Assembly: GCA_001643675.2 (NCBI GenBank)
Contig: LSRY02000063.1
Span: forward strand, 1 to 64,000
Source: Monocercomonoides exilis
Lineage: Eukaryota > Preaxostyla > Oxymonadida > Polymastigidae
Direction: 5' to 3'
Length of the DNA: 64,000 bases
The position numbers were made by a program, and so were the translations under genes. Under the pieces are notes generated by a model. The model did not search any database. It saw nothing but the letters and a program-made list of their open reading frames with translations, and was not told the DNA's origin. Shown here piece by piece: positions 1 through 12,689 of this stretch (position 1 is its first letter; the number at the start of each line of letters is the position of its first letter).

Positions 1-2285
1 GTTCGGCAAGGTTACTTTTGGTGTTCCCACTTTTTCGTTAAATAAATGAATAAAAAGCAAATAATAATAATAATAATAATATAAAAATATTATAAACAGA
101 TGATTTGAAAGCATGTTGAGTGAGTGGAAATTAAAAAAGAGACATAGCAGAAGAGCGATACATGAAACAATATCCTTCAAACAAGATACAAAAGCAGAAC
201 TGGTTGATCTGTGTGCTTTTGTCTATTTGAGAATAAGTGATTGTTGCTGAAGATGAAGGAGATGATGATGAAAATAACAAAAAAGAATCGAAGGTGCATG
301 AGAGACCAACGAAGAGAGTGACATTTCTCTTGTCTTGCTTCTTTGCTTTTCTCGCAAAAAGTCAGAAAAGTCAGATCCAGATTGGCTGCTCGTCCAATCG
401 GATTCCGTGTCCATCCAATTCAGCGAAGGCAAGAAAGATAGATGAAACAAAGAAGATTGAAGAACAAAACAGATGAAAATGGAAGGGAGTTGTCGAAGAA
501 GAAAAACAAAGAGATAGATGAAAAGAAGAAGACGATGAAGTTGGAGAAGAACAAAATTGACAACAATGACAGAACATATTGCCAATGCATAAAGAATATT
601 CTGATTCTTTCCCTTTCTCTTCTTCTTCTTCTTCTTCTCTGCTGCTCAATCACCACAAGTTGAATTGATTTTCCTCCCAGAATTCACAAGAGAGGAAGAA
701 GTGAAAGGTGGCTTAAAATCAACAGTGGCAGAAGATAGTCCACCCACTTTGTGTTTTTCATGCTCTTCCAAAGCAATTAGTGAAGATTGTGAGGAAGGAG
801 TTGATGATGTTTGAGGGGTGTTTGGAGACTGTTGTGTTGAAGAAGAAAAAAAATCTTTGCACATCAATTTTATTCTTCGACAGCTCATTATTCCTTTTTT
901 TCATGTTCCGAATGAAATTTTTGTTGCACCTGTGAATATGACGATTTGTGCATCCAAATCTCCTTCTGCTGCTGTGGTTGATTCTCTTTTTCCTCTGCTT
1001 TGCATTTCTCTCTCTCTCTCTCTCTCAATCATCCTCACAAAATTCGCTCATAACCCTTTTCACTCCTGCTGCTTCCAAGCATTCTCATTCAATGCTGACC
1101 CACACAAATAGAACTTGAAATGGAAATGAAGTCACTTCCATTTCAAGTTTCCATCTGATGCCTTCATTGTGCAATCACCAGCACAATTTTGTTCTTTCTT
1201 CACTTCAACAGCAATCCAATCCCAAATCGTCCTTCACAACGCATTTCTCCATCGCTTCCACCAAAAAGAAAAAATATCATTCATCCATCTTCCATCTCAC
1301 TTCATTTCTCCACTTTTCCAAAGCTCCTGGCATTCATCTGCTCATTTTTTCTTCCTTTGCCTCTTTCACCAAAGCAATTTGTCAAGAAAATCAGCCAGAA
1401 ACAAGGCGCATGAGACGTTGTCCATTGTTCTAGAATTGTTCTATTGAAATTAAAAATATGAAAATAGATAAAAGCAGATGTGGATTTCCATTCCAATTAA
1501 TAATCAAACAAATGGTTTTGTTTTCTTGAAATTGTTCGAAAAAATAAAAATTTGGCAAACATTTTATTCAAAACCCTCTCTTCCAATATTATCTTTGCTT
1601 TTGCTGAAAATGTCCATTTTCAAGTGTTTCAGCCCTTGGCAAATTTCTTTTGACTGAAATTGCATCTTTTTCTGCTCAAAGCATGCAAAATGCATCCACG
1701 ATTCATAAAATGCGAAATGCACACAAATGAATAAATAAATCCTGTGTGGATCATGTCTTTGATTGAAAATGTTCATTTCGGCCAGGATTCGCTTTTCAAA
1801 CTTCAATTCAGAAATCAATCATTGTTTCTGATGTTTGAAAGTTCAAAAATACAAATTCTCAATTAATTTAAAATATCACGCTGCGATGTGAAATTGTGAA
1901 TATTTCTCCAAAAGCTCTTTAATTCTTCGAACAAACAAATGTTTTGAAGAACAACCACTGACCAATTGTTAAATTTGAATGCGCAAGTAAATCTCTCTCA
2001 GATGATTCTAAATAAAATGCAACATCATAGAAACCACATTTTGTCGCTGCACACTTGTTGATAAATGAAAACTCAACATATCAAAATTGTTGTATTCTCA
2101 ATTAATATTATTCATATGATCAATATGAAAATTTTTATTCTTTTGAAAATATTGACATAAATGCAACTTCAAATAAAAATACAATTTTTCTTTTGAAATG
2201 AATATTTTTCAAAGTTTATAACCCATATTAAAAAAAGGAATTCAGGAAAAAAAGAAAAGGAGATTCCACTTGGGTGCAGGGTTCA
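1..2285. other. Gene-poor 5' flank of left arm copy
   Basis: AT-rich DNA with a (taa)n run at 61-80, a ctt-rich stretch at 618-640 and a (tc)n run at 1009-1027. Several short open frames exist on both strands. They are low-complexity Ser/Phe/Lys-rich frames with no recognisable domain, and I do not call any of them a gene. The last 90 bases before the ATG at 2286 contain a conserved ataacccatattaaaaaaagg stretch that is identical in the other arm. Confidence 0.6.
1112..1149. repeat. Perfect 14-bp hairpin
   Basis: Bases 1112-1125 (AACTTGAAATGGAA) are the exact reverse complement of 1136-1149, around a 10-base loop. The same structure recurs at 23273-23310 as part of the right arm. It sits about 1.1 kb upstream of the giant surface-protein gene. 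It could be a transcription terminator-like or protein-binding palindrome; no function is shown. Confidence 0.8.
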
Positions 2286-5200
2286 ATGCTGTCGGGAATA
2301 TGCTGTTTTGTCTGCATAATATATTTTCGGTGCATGTGCAATGGTGCTGCAAATGAAGAAATATGTCAGATGGGGGAATACAAGAAAGAAAGAATTGATG
2401 ATTATCTCGAGAGAAATTTGTCGGACATCTTTCAAGAGGACGTTTTTGCCAATAAAATTGGATTGGAAACAAACAACGATGGAAGAGAAGGTGGAACGAA
2501 AATAACGAAGAAATATGAAAAAGGAAGGATGGAGATTCAAAAGAAGAGAAGGACGAAAAACTCAAATTCGGAGAAGCCAGCCCAAATGAAATGGCTCGAG
2601 GAACAAACGTGTCTGATGAACGAAAAATGAGGAAACAACAAAGATTTGAGGGAGAAAGTTGGATTGAAGGGTGTTTGATGTTTGCCAATTCTTCAATAAA
2701 ACTCCACTCCCTGGGACTGGTGCCAAATGAAGGTCAAAGTGTATTGAATGCAGTGAAAGGATGTTTCGTCGAAGTGAGCAGATGCAAGATAGAGATTGGA
2801 GGAGAAATGCCACCATTTTGTTTGAGTGGAAGTTGTGGGCTGCTCACCAACATATCTCTCCGATTCCCTTTGAATTCACATTTTCAGAAATGCCCATCTC
2901 TCTTCTCTTCAAAACCATTTGAAGGGGTTCATTCAGAAAAATGTCATGTTTCAGTTTGTTCCTCTCATTTCTCCTCTTTTTGTGTGTCTTCGGCCCCATT
3001 CATCTCTTCACCCTCTATTCCTCTTGTATCTCTCTCACAACTCACTTTTTCAACATTTCAACAGCACCTGATGCATGTCCATCTCCAACAACTGCATTTT
3101 CACAAACCACATGTTTGATGAACAGTTGCTCCTTTTCATCAGTCTGTGATGTGTATGATGGAGGGATTGTCCCCTCTCAACAACCCCTTTGCCTCTCTGA
3201 CTGCCTCAAACACCTCGTTTACTTGCTGTTGTCGGACAATGAACGTTGAATTCATCGGGTCGAAAGATGCTAAACAGCATCCAGGGAGACAGAACGAAAC
3301 AACTGATGGAGGAAATATATTCACTTGGTGTGAATGGAGTGGATCGAATACAACTGGAGAAAGTGATTCGTATACTGATGGAGAATCTAGTGGCGGGGCA
3401 ATCTGCATGTATAATCTCAATTCTGGAGAACTTTCAGTTTCGAATTGTGCATTCAATGATTGCACCGCACACTTCCATGGAGGAGCTATCATGTGCCATT
3501 CAATCAAATCGATCGAGCTGGTGAGCAGTGTGTTCAATTCGTGCACAGCACAAAACTATGGTGGGGGAGGGGTATATACTTACCAAATAAGTTCATGTAC
3601 CCTTATCTGTGGGTGCAAATTCCAAATATGCAAAGCTCGCTTCGATGGGGAGGGTTGAGATTGGATAATTTTGGTGTATCTGGATCAGGGTGCATTGGGG
3701 AGAAGATGGAGAAGGAGGGAGCTCATGTATGTTTGACTGCTGTTTCGCAACATGTTCAATAACTGATACATGGGGTGGAGGGCTATATTGCTATAATGTT
3801 CCTGCTGCATTCAAAATGAGGAACATTCAGTTTATTTCATGTTCAGCAAATTCAATTGGAGGCGGAATGAGACTATTTCCGAACAGGCCAACACCACCTG
3901 ATGATGGAGTTTATTGTTATTTCTTGTTCTTCCATGAATGCAAATGCTTGGCTGATCCACCATTTGGACATGACGTTGAATATACAGATTATTACAAACA
4001 CTTTTTGGATTCTGGAAATCCATTTTACGAGTGCTATTCCACAAGCATTGATGATAAAAGATTATTTTATGAACACTATGATGGCACTAATTGGAACCAC
4101 AAGCACACAGAAAAAAGGATTGGATGAAGAGAGGGATTCTCAATCGGTTTGTGGCTGCGAGTGGTGGTGGCGAAGATGATCTGTGTGGATTGGATGAGTC
4201 AAGTGCATGCAGAACCATTGGCGTTGCCGTTCATCAAAGCAGGACACAGACAAGATTGATTGTCATCCCAATGGAAGGAGATCACAAAAGCGAAACAACA
4301 ACAATTGAGATTGGGACAAAGAAGATTTCTGTTGTTGGGACAGGCAAAGAGAGGAGTTCGATTGGAACAGGAGCACTTTCATCAACTTCGATTTCTCTGT
4401 TCAGTGTGACAAGTGGCCGTCTTCGTTTGATGCACTTGAAGATTGATTGTAACTCAACAACAAATCCTTCTTCGCCGAGTGTGGCTGTTGTGTCTGAAGG
4501 AAGCGGGTCACTCTCATTGGAGGATGTTGTGATCACCACGAGTAATACAGGAGAATATGTGATATCATCATCAGTGTTTGTGGTTCCACTATCGCAGCTG
4601 TCGATGGTTGGTGTGGAGATCAAAGATATGAATATCTCAAAACCATTGTTTTCTGAGCCAGAACATTCATCAGAAGAAAGTGTTTTGTCAAATGTGACAC
4701 TTCGGAATGTGAAGTTGAAGATTGGAGATGGAGTTGTGGTGGCAAAGAGTGTGAAGTCAGAAGAGACATTTGTGGTGAGCAACATAACAATTGAGGATTG
4801 TGAGTGTGAGGAGGGAAATGGAGGAGGAATGTATGTTGGATTGCAGGGAAGTGGGAATGTGGTAGCGAGTGGAACAAGTGTGATTGATGGATGCAAGGCA
4901 GGGAGTAATGGAGGAAACGGAGGGAGAGGAGGAGGATTATTTGTGGGGATGGAGAATGGGGAATGTGGATTGACAATTGGAGGGAATGTTGAGTTTTCGA
5001 AAGTGAAGGAGAATATGGCCTCATACGGGAAGGATGTGTGTGTTCATTGTGGGGATGGTGTGCTGTTAGAATCAAAAATAAATGCAACTTCATTTGCCTT
5101 TTTGATACAAGTGAAATTCCATCAGATGTGTTTAGGTTGAGTGGGAGTGAAAATGGAGATGAAAGTGAAGTGATTCCACTGTTTGTGTATTTGTGCACAA

Positions 5201-8200
5201 TGGGGACAACTATGATTGTTGATGGGAGTGGAGGGAATGGGAAGGATCACGATCATTGTGGATTTGAAGGGTTTGGGTGTTTGACAGTTGATTATTGTGC
5301 GAACTCAAGATTGAGTGAAAGTTCAAAAGAAATAGAGATTATCTCATCTTCGTCAATAACGAAGGAAATAACAGGACCATCATTTGGTGTTATAATTTCA
5401 GGCAGAATAGAATCTTTGGAAGAGGAGGAGAAAATACAGGTGAATGTGAGTGATGGAGGATCAGCCACACAAGAATGGCTTGTTGGATGTTCGAGTTCAC
5501 TGACAATGAGCAGACTTTCATTTGTTGTGAAAGGTCAGTTGGATCCAAGGAGAAAAGCATTCATTCATTCTACATCAACACTCAGTGTGACGAACTGTTC
5601 AGTCTCATTTGAAAGTGGGGCATTGACTGATGGAAAGATAGGATATAATGTGATAAGGATTGAGGGAGGAGAATTAATTATGAATGGATTTGTGATGGAA
5701 GGGTCAGTGACGATGAATGGGAAATCACCAATATCAATGAGTGATGGAGTGAAATTGGAGATTTTGAAGAGCAGAGTGAGTGGAGTGGAGGTGGAAGTTG
5801 CAGGTGGAAATGGAGGAGGAGGATGTTTGAATGTGGGGATGAATGAAGAAGGGGGAAGTGTTTGTATTGAAGAAAGCAATTTATCATCAAGATGTTCAGG
5901 TGGAAGTGAGATGAAAGGAGGAGGGATGATGATATCGGTGGGGAATGGAGGGAGCTTGGAAATGAATAATGTGAATTTATCTGAATGTGAAGTGCCATCA
6001 GAGGATAGCGAAGAGGGAGGAAGAGGATTGGGAGGAGGGATGTTTGCTGAACTTCCCCATCAAATGGGATCATTTGTGCTTGAAGGAATGATATTTGAGG
6101 GATGCAATGCCTGGAAAGGGAAGAATGTGTTTGTTTCAGGATGGAATCTGAGTGAGGTTGTGAACAAGGATCATTTCAAATGGGAGATGAGTTCAGAGGA
6201 GTTGAGATCGTTTGATGAGCTGTGTGGATGGGAGAGAGTGAGCACAAATGAGGAATATGTAATTCCATTGGTTGTGTATTTGTGGAGCAACTGGAGTGGG
6301 AATGGGTTTGTTTCGAAGGAGGGAGGAAGAGACTTCAGTGGGTGTGGATATTCAGAAGCACCATGTTCATCGATTGAGCACTTGATATCACTGAGATATG
6401 AACCACTTGGAGAAGGGGAATCACACATCAACATTGTTGGAACAGGAGCACTCAACAAAGGAATATCATTTCCATCAGCTCCTTCATTGACAGAAACTCC
6501 CATTGTGACGATCGAAGGAGAAAAGAAAGGGACAGTTTTGAAAGTGAGAGAAATGGATGGAAATGGAGAAGGTGAATCGATGGTTGTTTCGAATGTTCAT
6601 CTTTCATTCAAGAACATATCATTTTCTTTGTCAAATGAATTGGGGAGGCATTCATCATTCATTCAATCATCGTCTTCCTCTGCAATGCTTTCAGTTGTGA
6701 GCTGTTCGATTGATTGTTCTGAGGAAAGGAGAGAGATGAAGTATTGTGTTGCGAGAGTGGATGGAGGAAGTGTTGCAATTGTGGATTTGACGCTTTCTGA
6801 GTTGAGTGTGGCGAAAGGGTTTGTGGAGTTTGGAGCAGAAGTGGAAGTGATTTCAGTGGTGAATGTGTCGATATTGAACACAACAATATCAGGGGGGAAG
6901 CCTGATCACGCTGACTGAGAGATCACACAATTTCCAATTCACGAAAAGAGAAGTGGGAAGCACGAACACAGTTGTGAGAGTGAATGAGTCGACATTCGCA
7001 AACATTTCATGTGGAGAGAATGGAGCATGTGTTGTGAGTGTGGATTCGTTCGGGGTTGGTGTGGAGTGTGTGATGGAAAGGTGTGTGCTGACGAAGTGTG
7101 TGAGTGAGAGGAGCGAGGAAGGGGGAGGGGTGAAAGTGTGTCTGAAGAGTGGGGAATCAGAATTGAAAGTGAGAGGATGCTCGTTTGTGATGTGTGAATG
7201 CTCGACAGTGGATGGGAGAGGAGGAGGGATGATGATTGATGCAGTTGATCCGAATGCTGAATCTGTTGTAAAGGAAATGGCAGCCCTTGGGGTGAGACTG
7301 GAAAACATCCGATTTGTGATGAATGAGGCATTTGTGGGGAAGGATGTGTTCATCAAGTGCTATTCGATTGCAGGGCAGGTGAATGAAACGCTGTTTGTTC
7401 TGGACTTCAGCCAGGATGCTTTGAAGTCGAACAACTCGATTTGTGGGAGGGATGACGTTGACAAGGTTGATGTTGATCTGATTCCATTGATCACATTCTG
7501 TTATTCGGTGCAGGTGTTTTTGAGCGTGAATGGAAATGACAGCAGACAGTGTGGGGCACAGGATAAGCCATGCCAAAGCATTAACTGTGGAGTTCGGCAC
7601 ATTGAAAAGAGTGTTGCGAACATGATTCTGATTGATGGAGAATGTCTGATTGGGGGAGTGTGTGAGATTGGAGATTTGAATGTGAAATCATTGAAGAGAG
7701 TGCAGGCAACCATTCATTTGAACACAATGATTGAAGAAGATGAAATGAATGGAGGAAGTGTGATTGTGTTTGTTGATGAGTGTGTTGTGGAGAGATGTGG
7801 ATTTGTGTTTGGGGAGATGTTTGGGTGGGATGGGGAAAGCATTGTGAAAGAGAAGGATGGGAGATTGGAGATTTCGGAGTGCAGGTTCAGCTCAGCAACG
7901 ATGGATCTGGTGATGAAGAGCTGGATTGTGAGTGTTGAGCATGGAGAGCTGAAGATGACAGAAACAACATTTGATGGGATTCACACCACAGCACCACTTC
8001 TCTCGTTCACCAAAGAGGGAAAGGTTTCGATGAGTGAGATTGGAGTTTGGGATGTGATGAGTGAATGTGGTTTGATTTGTGTTGGAGGGAAGGTTGATAT
8101 GGAGATGAAGGAAGTGAATTTTGAGAATAACTCTGTTTGTGGGAATGAGAGTGTGATGAAGATGGAAGGAGCCGAAAAGAGAATGAGTGTGCTGAACTGT

Positions 8201-10406
8201 TCATTTGCTCAATGCCAGGGCACAAATGAAAGAGGGAGAATGGTGGAGATTTGTGAGTGTGTGGATGTGCTGATTGGATCATGCTTGTTTGATGGAGAAG
8301 AAGAAGGTGAGGAAGAAGGAAAGGAAGTGAATGAGATGAGAGAAAGAGATGATGAGATGTGCAGATGGAAAGGATCTCTTGTTGGTGTTGTGAAGAGTTC
8401 TGTTTTGATGAAAGATTCAACAATCATGAATTCACCTGATGGGGGAATAACAATGAGTGGAGGAAGCGTTTTGATTGAAGCAGGGAATTTCTCAAGCAAT
8501 AATCCATCGATTGAAGGATATCCATCAATGAGAAGAAATATCATCTGTTCAGATTCAGGAACATTGAATGTGGTGAGTTTGAAAGGAGGAGATGGAGTTT
8601 TACCAAACACATCACTTTGGATGTTGAATGAATGGTGCAGTTTTGAAGGGATTGTTTCTGAGAGAGATTCATCATTCTTTATTCCTGTGTTGGAGAGTGT
8701 GGAAGCAAAAGAAGAGACAGACAGAATGAAGCTGACAATCAAAGGAATGCTTCTTGTTCCATGCAATCTGTCATTCTCAGTTGTGAAGAGAAAAGGAGAA
8801 GAGAAAGAGATTGAAAAGCATAATTTTGACTCAAATGGGTTCTTGTCAGAAAGAGAAGTTGAAGGGAGTGTGGGAAAAGATCTCATCAGCAATTGTGGAG
8901 ATGAAATAGAAGTGAGTGCGTGCATTTTGTTTGGGAATGCAGAATCTCCGTCATCAACTCAGTCATTTATTCTGAAGAATGCAAGTGAAGCAAAACAAAA
9001 AGATGATGAAAAGATTGTTGAAGGAGGAAAAGAAGGAAAATCCTATTGGTTGTTGATTGTGATTGTGCTTGTTGTTATTCTGATGATAGTTCTGATTGTA
9101 TCTGTTGTTTTGGCTGTTCGATGGAGGAAAGCAAAGAATGAGAATAAAGATTTGAGAGAGATTGTGAATGATAATATCAGAAAAGATCCAAAGCTGATTG
9201 AGATGGTGACGATGGAGATGTCTCCAGAGGCACAATGGAGGAGGGCAGAAAGAGAAGCTGAGAAGAAGAATGAGGAGAGGATAAAGAAGAGAGTATATGA
9301 AAAAAGCTTGGGACATTCAGAGTCATCGGAGCATTTATTGAGTGAGAGTGGATCAACTGAATATATCCTTGGAAGAGATTCAGACAGGATTCCAGAGTGG
9401 ATGCTCGAGAAGGTTGAAGATGATGAAAAGAAGAAGAAGAAGAGACAAGAAAGAGAACGCCTTCTCCTTCCATTTCATCCACTTCATCCACAGACACTTC
9501 AGACACAGAATCCTCTTTTGTTCGAAGGGAAGATCTGTGCCCGACAACCTCATCGATGTCAAATCTGGTGGATGCAATCGCATGCTCATCTCCTCATGAA
9601 AAATTGATTGTTGATTTAAGGGATTCTTTATTCATGCTGCTTCATGGAAAGAACGAGAAGAAAGAGATGGCAATTGGCTCGTTGAATGAGAGGGAGCAGA
9701 CAGCTGCACAGATCCTGTTCTGGGTGGCCAATCTCGCACTCCACTCCTTTGATGAAATGGAAAATGGATTATCTTCTCTTGCCAACCTCAGCCCACACGT
9801 TATTCTTTTCTCTGAGCACATGGTGATCTGCATTGTTATGCATTCTGATCTCCTTTCATCAGATGATTCAGATTCCTCATCCATCTCTTCAACAACTGTT
9901 GTAACGTCAACAAGTGGTGATGATGAGGAGGATGATTCCCTTCCTTCATCAGCATTTGAGGATGAAAATGATTTCAAAAAGAGTGTCTGAGGTGGAAGGC
10001 ACCAGAGCTGCTGATCAACAAGAAGATGGGGGCAACAAAGGAATCAGTTGTGTTTTCGATTGGGATGATGCTGTGGGAGTGCCTGACGCTTCAGATCCCG
10101 TTTGGGGAGTATGAGGCGGAGGTGGCAGAGCAGAAGATTGCGAATGGGGAGAGACCGTGCTTGTCAGCTGTGGGCGAGAGCAGTTTTTGCGAAGTGATGA
10201 AAGCGTGCCTTTGGCAGGAGGCGAAAGACAGGGCCGAGCTGGAGAGTGTGAGGCGGGAGTGTGTCAGCCACTTTCCAGCAGGAAAGTTGATCATGACGAT
10301 GTCGGATGGCATCTACGACCGGAACAGGAGGATTGTTGTGAGGAGCGATGTTGAAAGTGGAGACGAGACATTGGAAGAGAAACAAACAGAAAAAAAGGAT
10401 TTGTGA
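2286..10406 (+). pseudogene. Broken copy of giant beta-helix/TM/pseudokinase surface protein
   Basis: This is the left-arm copy of the gene read intact at 22129-14000. Translation starts at the ATG at 2286 (MLSGICCFVCIIYF signal peptide) but the frame is lost about ten times. Breaks lie near 2518, 3047, 3175, 3655, 3697, 4115, 5093, 6893, 9430 and 9981, leaving open pieces of up to 884 codons. Nearly every break is a homopolymer that is one base shorter or longer than in the right arm. The break near 3175 is loss of one CT unit. Amino-acid differences outside the frameshifts are confined to a few residues around 7922-8152. The pattern fits uncorrected long-read errors in one arm better than natural decay, though a real pseudogene cannot be excluded. 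Domain content is as described for the right copy. Confidence 0.85.
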
Positions 10407-11719
10407 AGGAGATGGAGAAATGAAGTTGAACGTTTTGTTTGAGAAAATAACTATTTGAAGGCTGACATGTTGATGTTTTGTGATTTGTTGAGATTTATAG
10501 TGTTTGGTTTCATAGAGAATGGATTTGTGAGTTTGCTATTGTTCTTCCAAATTTTTCGTTGTTCGAGGAGTGTTTGTTGTGATTTCATTTTTTGTATTCA
10601 TTTTCAGGATTGTTTTTTTATTTCTGTTCGATGGAGTTGATTCATTTCATTCAAAAATGAGGATTTCATTTCACATCTGACACGTTTTTTATTGATTTTT
10701 GTTTTGTTTTTGTTTTTGTTTTTGTTTTTGATTTTGTTTTTGTTTTTGATTGAAATATCCTTTTTTTATTCATTTGAAGTTTGTAATTCATATTTTTCTA
10801 ATAACTTTGTGTTGTTCAGTTTTATGTATTTTTCAGCAAGTTCCTTCAAGCACACAAGAAGAATTTGATGTTCAAATGAGATATTTGTTCAATGTTCATA
10901 ATCACCTTTTATTGATGGGATATTATCCTTTGTTGATTCTTCCTGCTTGACTTCAGCCTTTGAATCGATTCATTCCATCCAACAACTTTAAGCTCCAAAC
11001 CAGCCCCTTTCCCCTGATTTTTAGTAAATTTTTTCAGAACGTTTTTTGAGTTTTTTTTCCAGTATTTTTTTCATTTTTTTTTCAGCATACAAATTTTGAT
11101 TTTAAATGTTTTTATGTCAAAATAGCAAAGTGGAAAAGAATATAAAATATGCACTGAAAAATTAATTCATCAATTATGAAGTGGGTGATGTGTTATTTGT
11201 TTGAAAAAAGAAATTGAAAGACATGAATAAAGACGATCTATTTTCATTTCCAATTGTTTCAAAAGCACAGATAACAGTTCCTTTTCATCACTCTTCAAAG
11301 TGAATCATTATTTGGTTCTGTTTGATGTTTCTTCGGTGTCAATAATCTCAATGTTGAATGTGTTTTCCTTTGGTGACTCACAGTTTGATAATGATTGTTC
11401 AAATGGAAGCGATTTAAGTGTTTGACAAAACACAAAAAAATAGCTTTGCTATTGTTGTTTCGAATGAAGACTTGCTATTTTTCATTTTATCACATGCGCA
11501 TCATTTGAGTGAACTTTTTAATGGGACTTTTTTCACTTGTTGGTACTTTTAATGTTAAAAGCTGCCAATCAACAAAAAGTCCCCAATGAATTTCAACACA
11601 TACACAACACTTTTTAACTAGTTGCAGCAGATATTTTTGCAGTTTGTTTTAATATTTTGATTCATTACTCATTGAGAAATTTCATTTTTTTGTAAAATTC
11701 GAAAGGACATTTACCAGCC
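10407..11719. other. 3' flank of left copy, no gene seen
   Basis: This stretch contains a (tttttg)n microsatellite at about 10693-10750, T-rich runs at 11030-11085 and otherwise plain AT-rich sequence. It is mirrored at 12690-13999. No coding frame with recognisable content is present. Confidence 0.6.
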
Positions 11720-12689
11720 GACTAGGCAACTCCATGAAATTGGGTTCATGTTTTGAATAGTTTTTACAAAGATCTATCAATCTTTAAAATCTTTTTTTTG
11801 ACATACACCTTTTTCGTGATATTTTCACATTTCGTTTTTTTAATAACATGCAAGAACAAAACCCATTATTTCTTTGTTTATATAATGAAACGAAAAAAAT
11901 AAAAATATGATATGGGTTATTCTTTTTGAAAAGTTGCAACTGCATAATTTTCAAATAAATCATAAATTCCATATTTTGCTCAAATTTTGGTTGACATTCA
12001 CCAAACAGCACTAATATGGAATCTGTTTCTGGATAATGCTATTTCATTCATTCTGAAAAAGATTCGTGAGTGGAAACAGAAATTTGAGCAAAATATGAAA
12101 ATTTTGATAAATTTGCAATTTAACATTTGCGACTTTTCAAAAAGAATAACCCATATTATCTTTTTTGCAATTAAGCAGATAATGCAAGTGTGAAATTCGA
12201 ATTGTATTCATTCATTTCTTTGCTGAAAGGCTAATAATTGTGATGTGACTTGCAGCTTGCACAACTTATTTTTTTAACGATATATGATCAAGGGTAAAAC
12301 TTGGAAGAATGCCCAACAGTTTGCGATTTCTTCAAATTCCATGTTTTTTGCTTAGTTGGATTGATATTGTTGTTTACTCACATTCAAGATGGAAAATATG
12401 AAAATTCAAGTTATTTCATTGATAAAGTGTGATCTTTTTTATTGATTTTTAATGATCAAAAAAAATGAATAAAATGGGTTGATTCTTGAATTTTCTTTTG
12501 AAGTTACAAAACATAATGTTATCATATTTGTTTCGTTTGCAAATGGATATGAAAATTCAATTCATTAAGAAAATTGAAAAAGTTTGCAAATGTTGAAAGC
12601 AAAACAAAGTTTTCATGATTTTGCGCAAAAAAGCTTGAATGTCCGGATATATCCCCTTTAATCACAAATTCTATGGGAGACACCCGGTT
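11720..12689. other. Unique spacer at the centre of the palindrome
   Basis: These 970 bases are not shared between the arms. They are AT-rich with no convincing gene. The edges, ccgactaggca on the left and the complement of acacccggttgg on the right, resemble each other weakly, as if the arms once extended further. The spacer holds a smaller imperfect inverted repeat (11909-11988 against 12083-12158). A unique spacer of this size argues against a simple read fold-back artefact, where the loop is usually very short. Confidence 0.85.
11909..12158. repeat. Imperfect inverted repeat inside the spacer
   Basis: The segment atgggttattctttttgaaa near 11911 is matched in reverse complement near 12132-12156. 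A second matching block, catattttgctcaaattt, follows at about 11971 and 12080. Arms are about 80 bases with mismatches, around a roughly 95-base loop. It could be an eroded MITE or the footprint of an older inversion junction. Confidence 0.7.

Larger units (their letters stand above)
1..11719 (+). repeat. Left arm of giant inverted repeat
   Basis: Positions 1-11719 are the near-exact reverse complement of 12690-24430. Outer ends pair as 1 with 24430 and inner ends as 11719 with 12690. The arm is 22 bases shorter than its partner, so most differences are small indels. Most of those I located are one-base length changes in A, T or G runs, for example near 2518, 3655, 3697, 4115, 5093, 6893 and 9981. 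There is also a 4-base gap near 1240 and a dinucleotide loss near 3175. Substitutions are rare and cluster at 7922-8152. The arm begins at the first base of the window, so its true outer limit is unknown. Confidence 0.97.
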
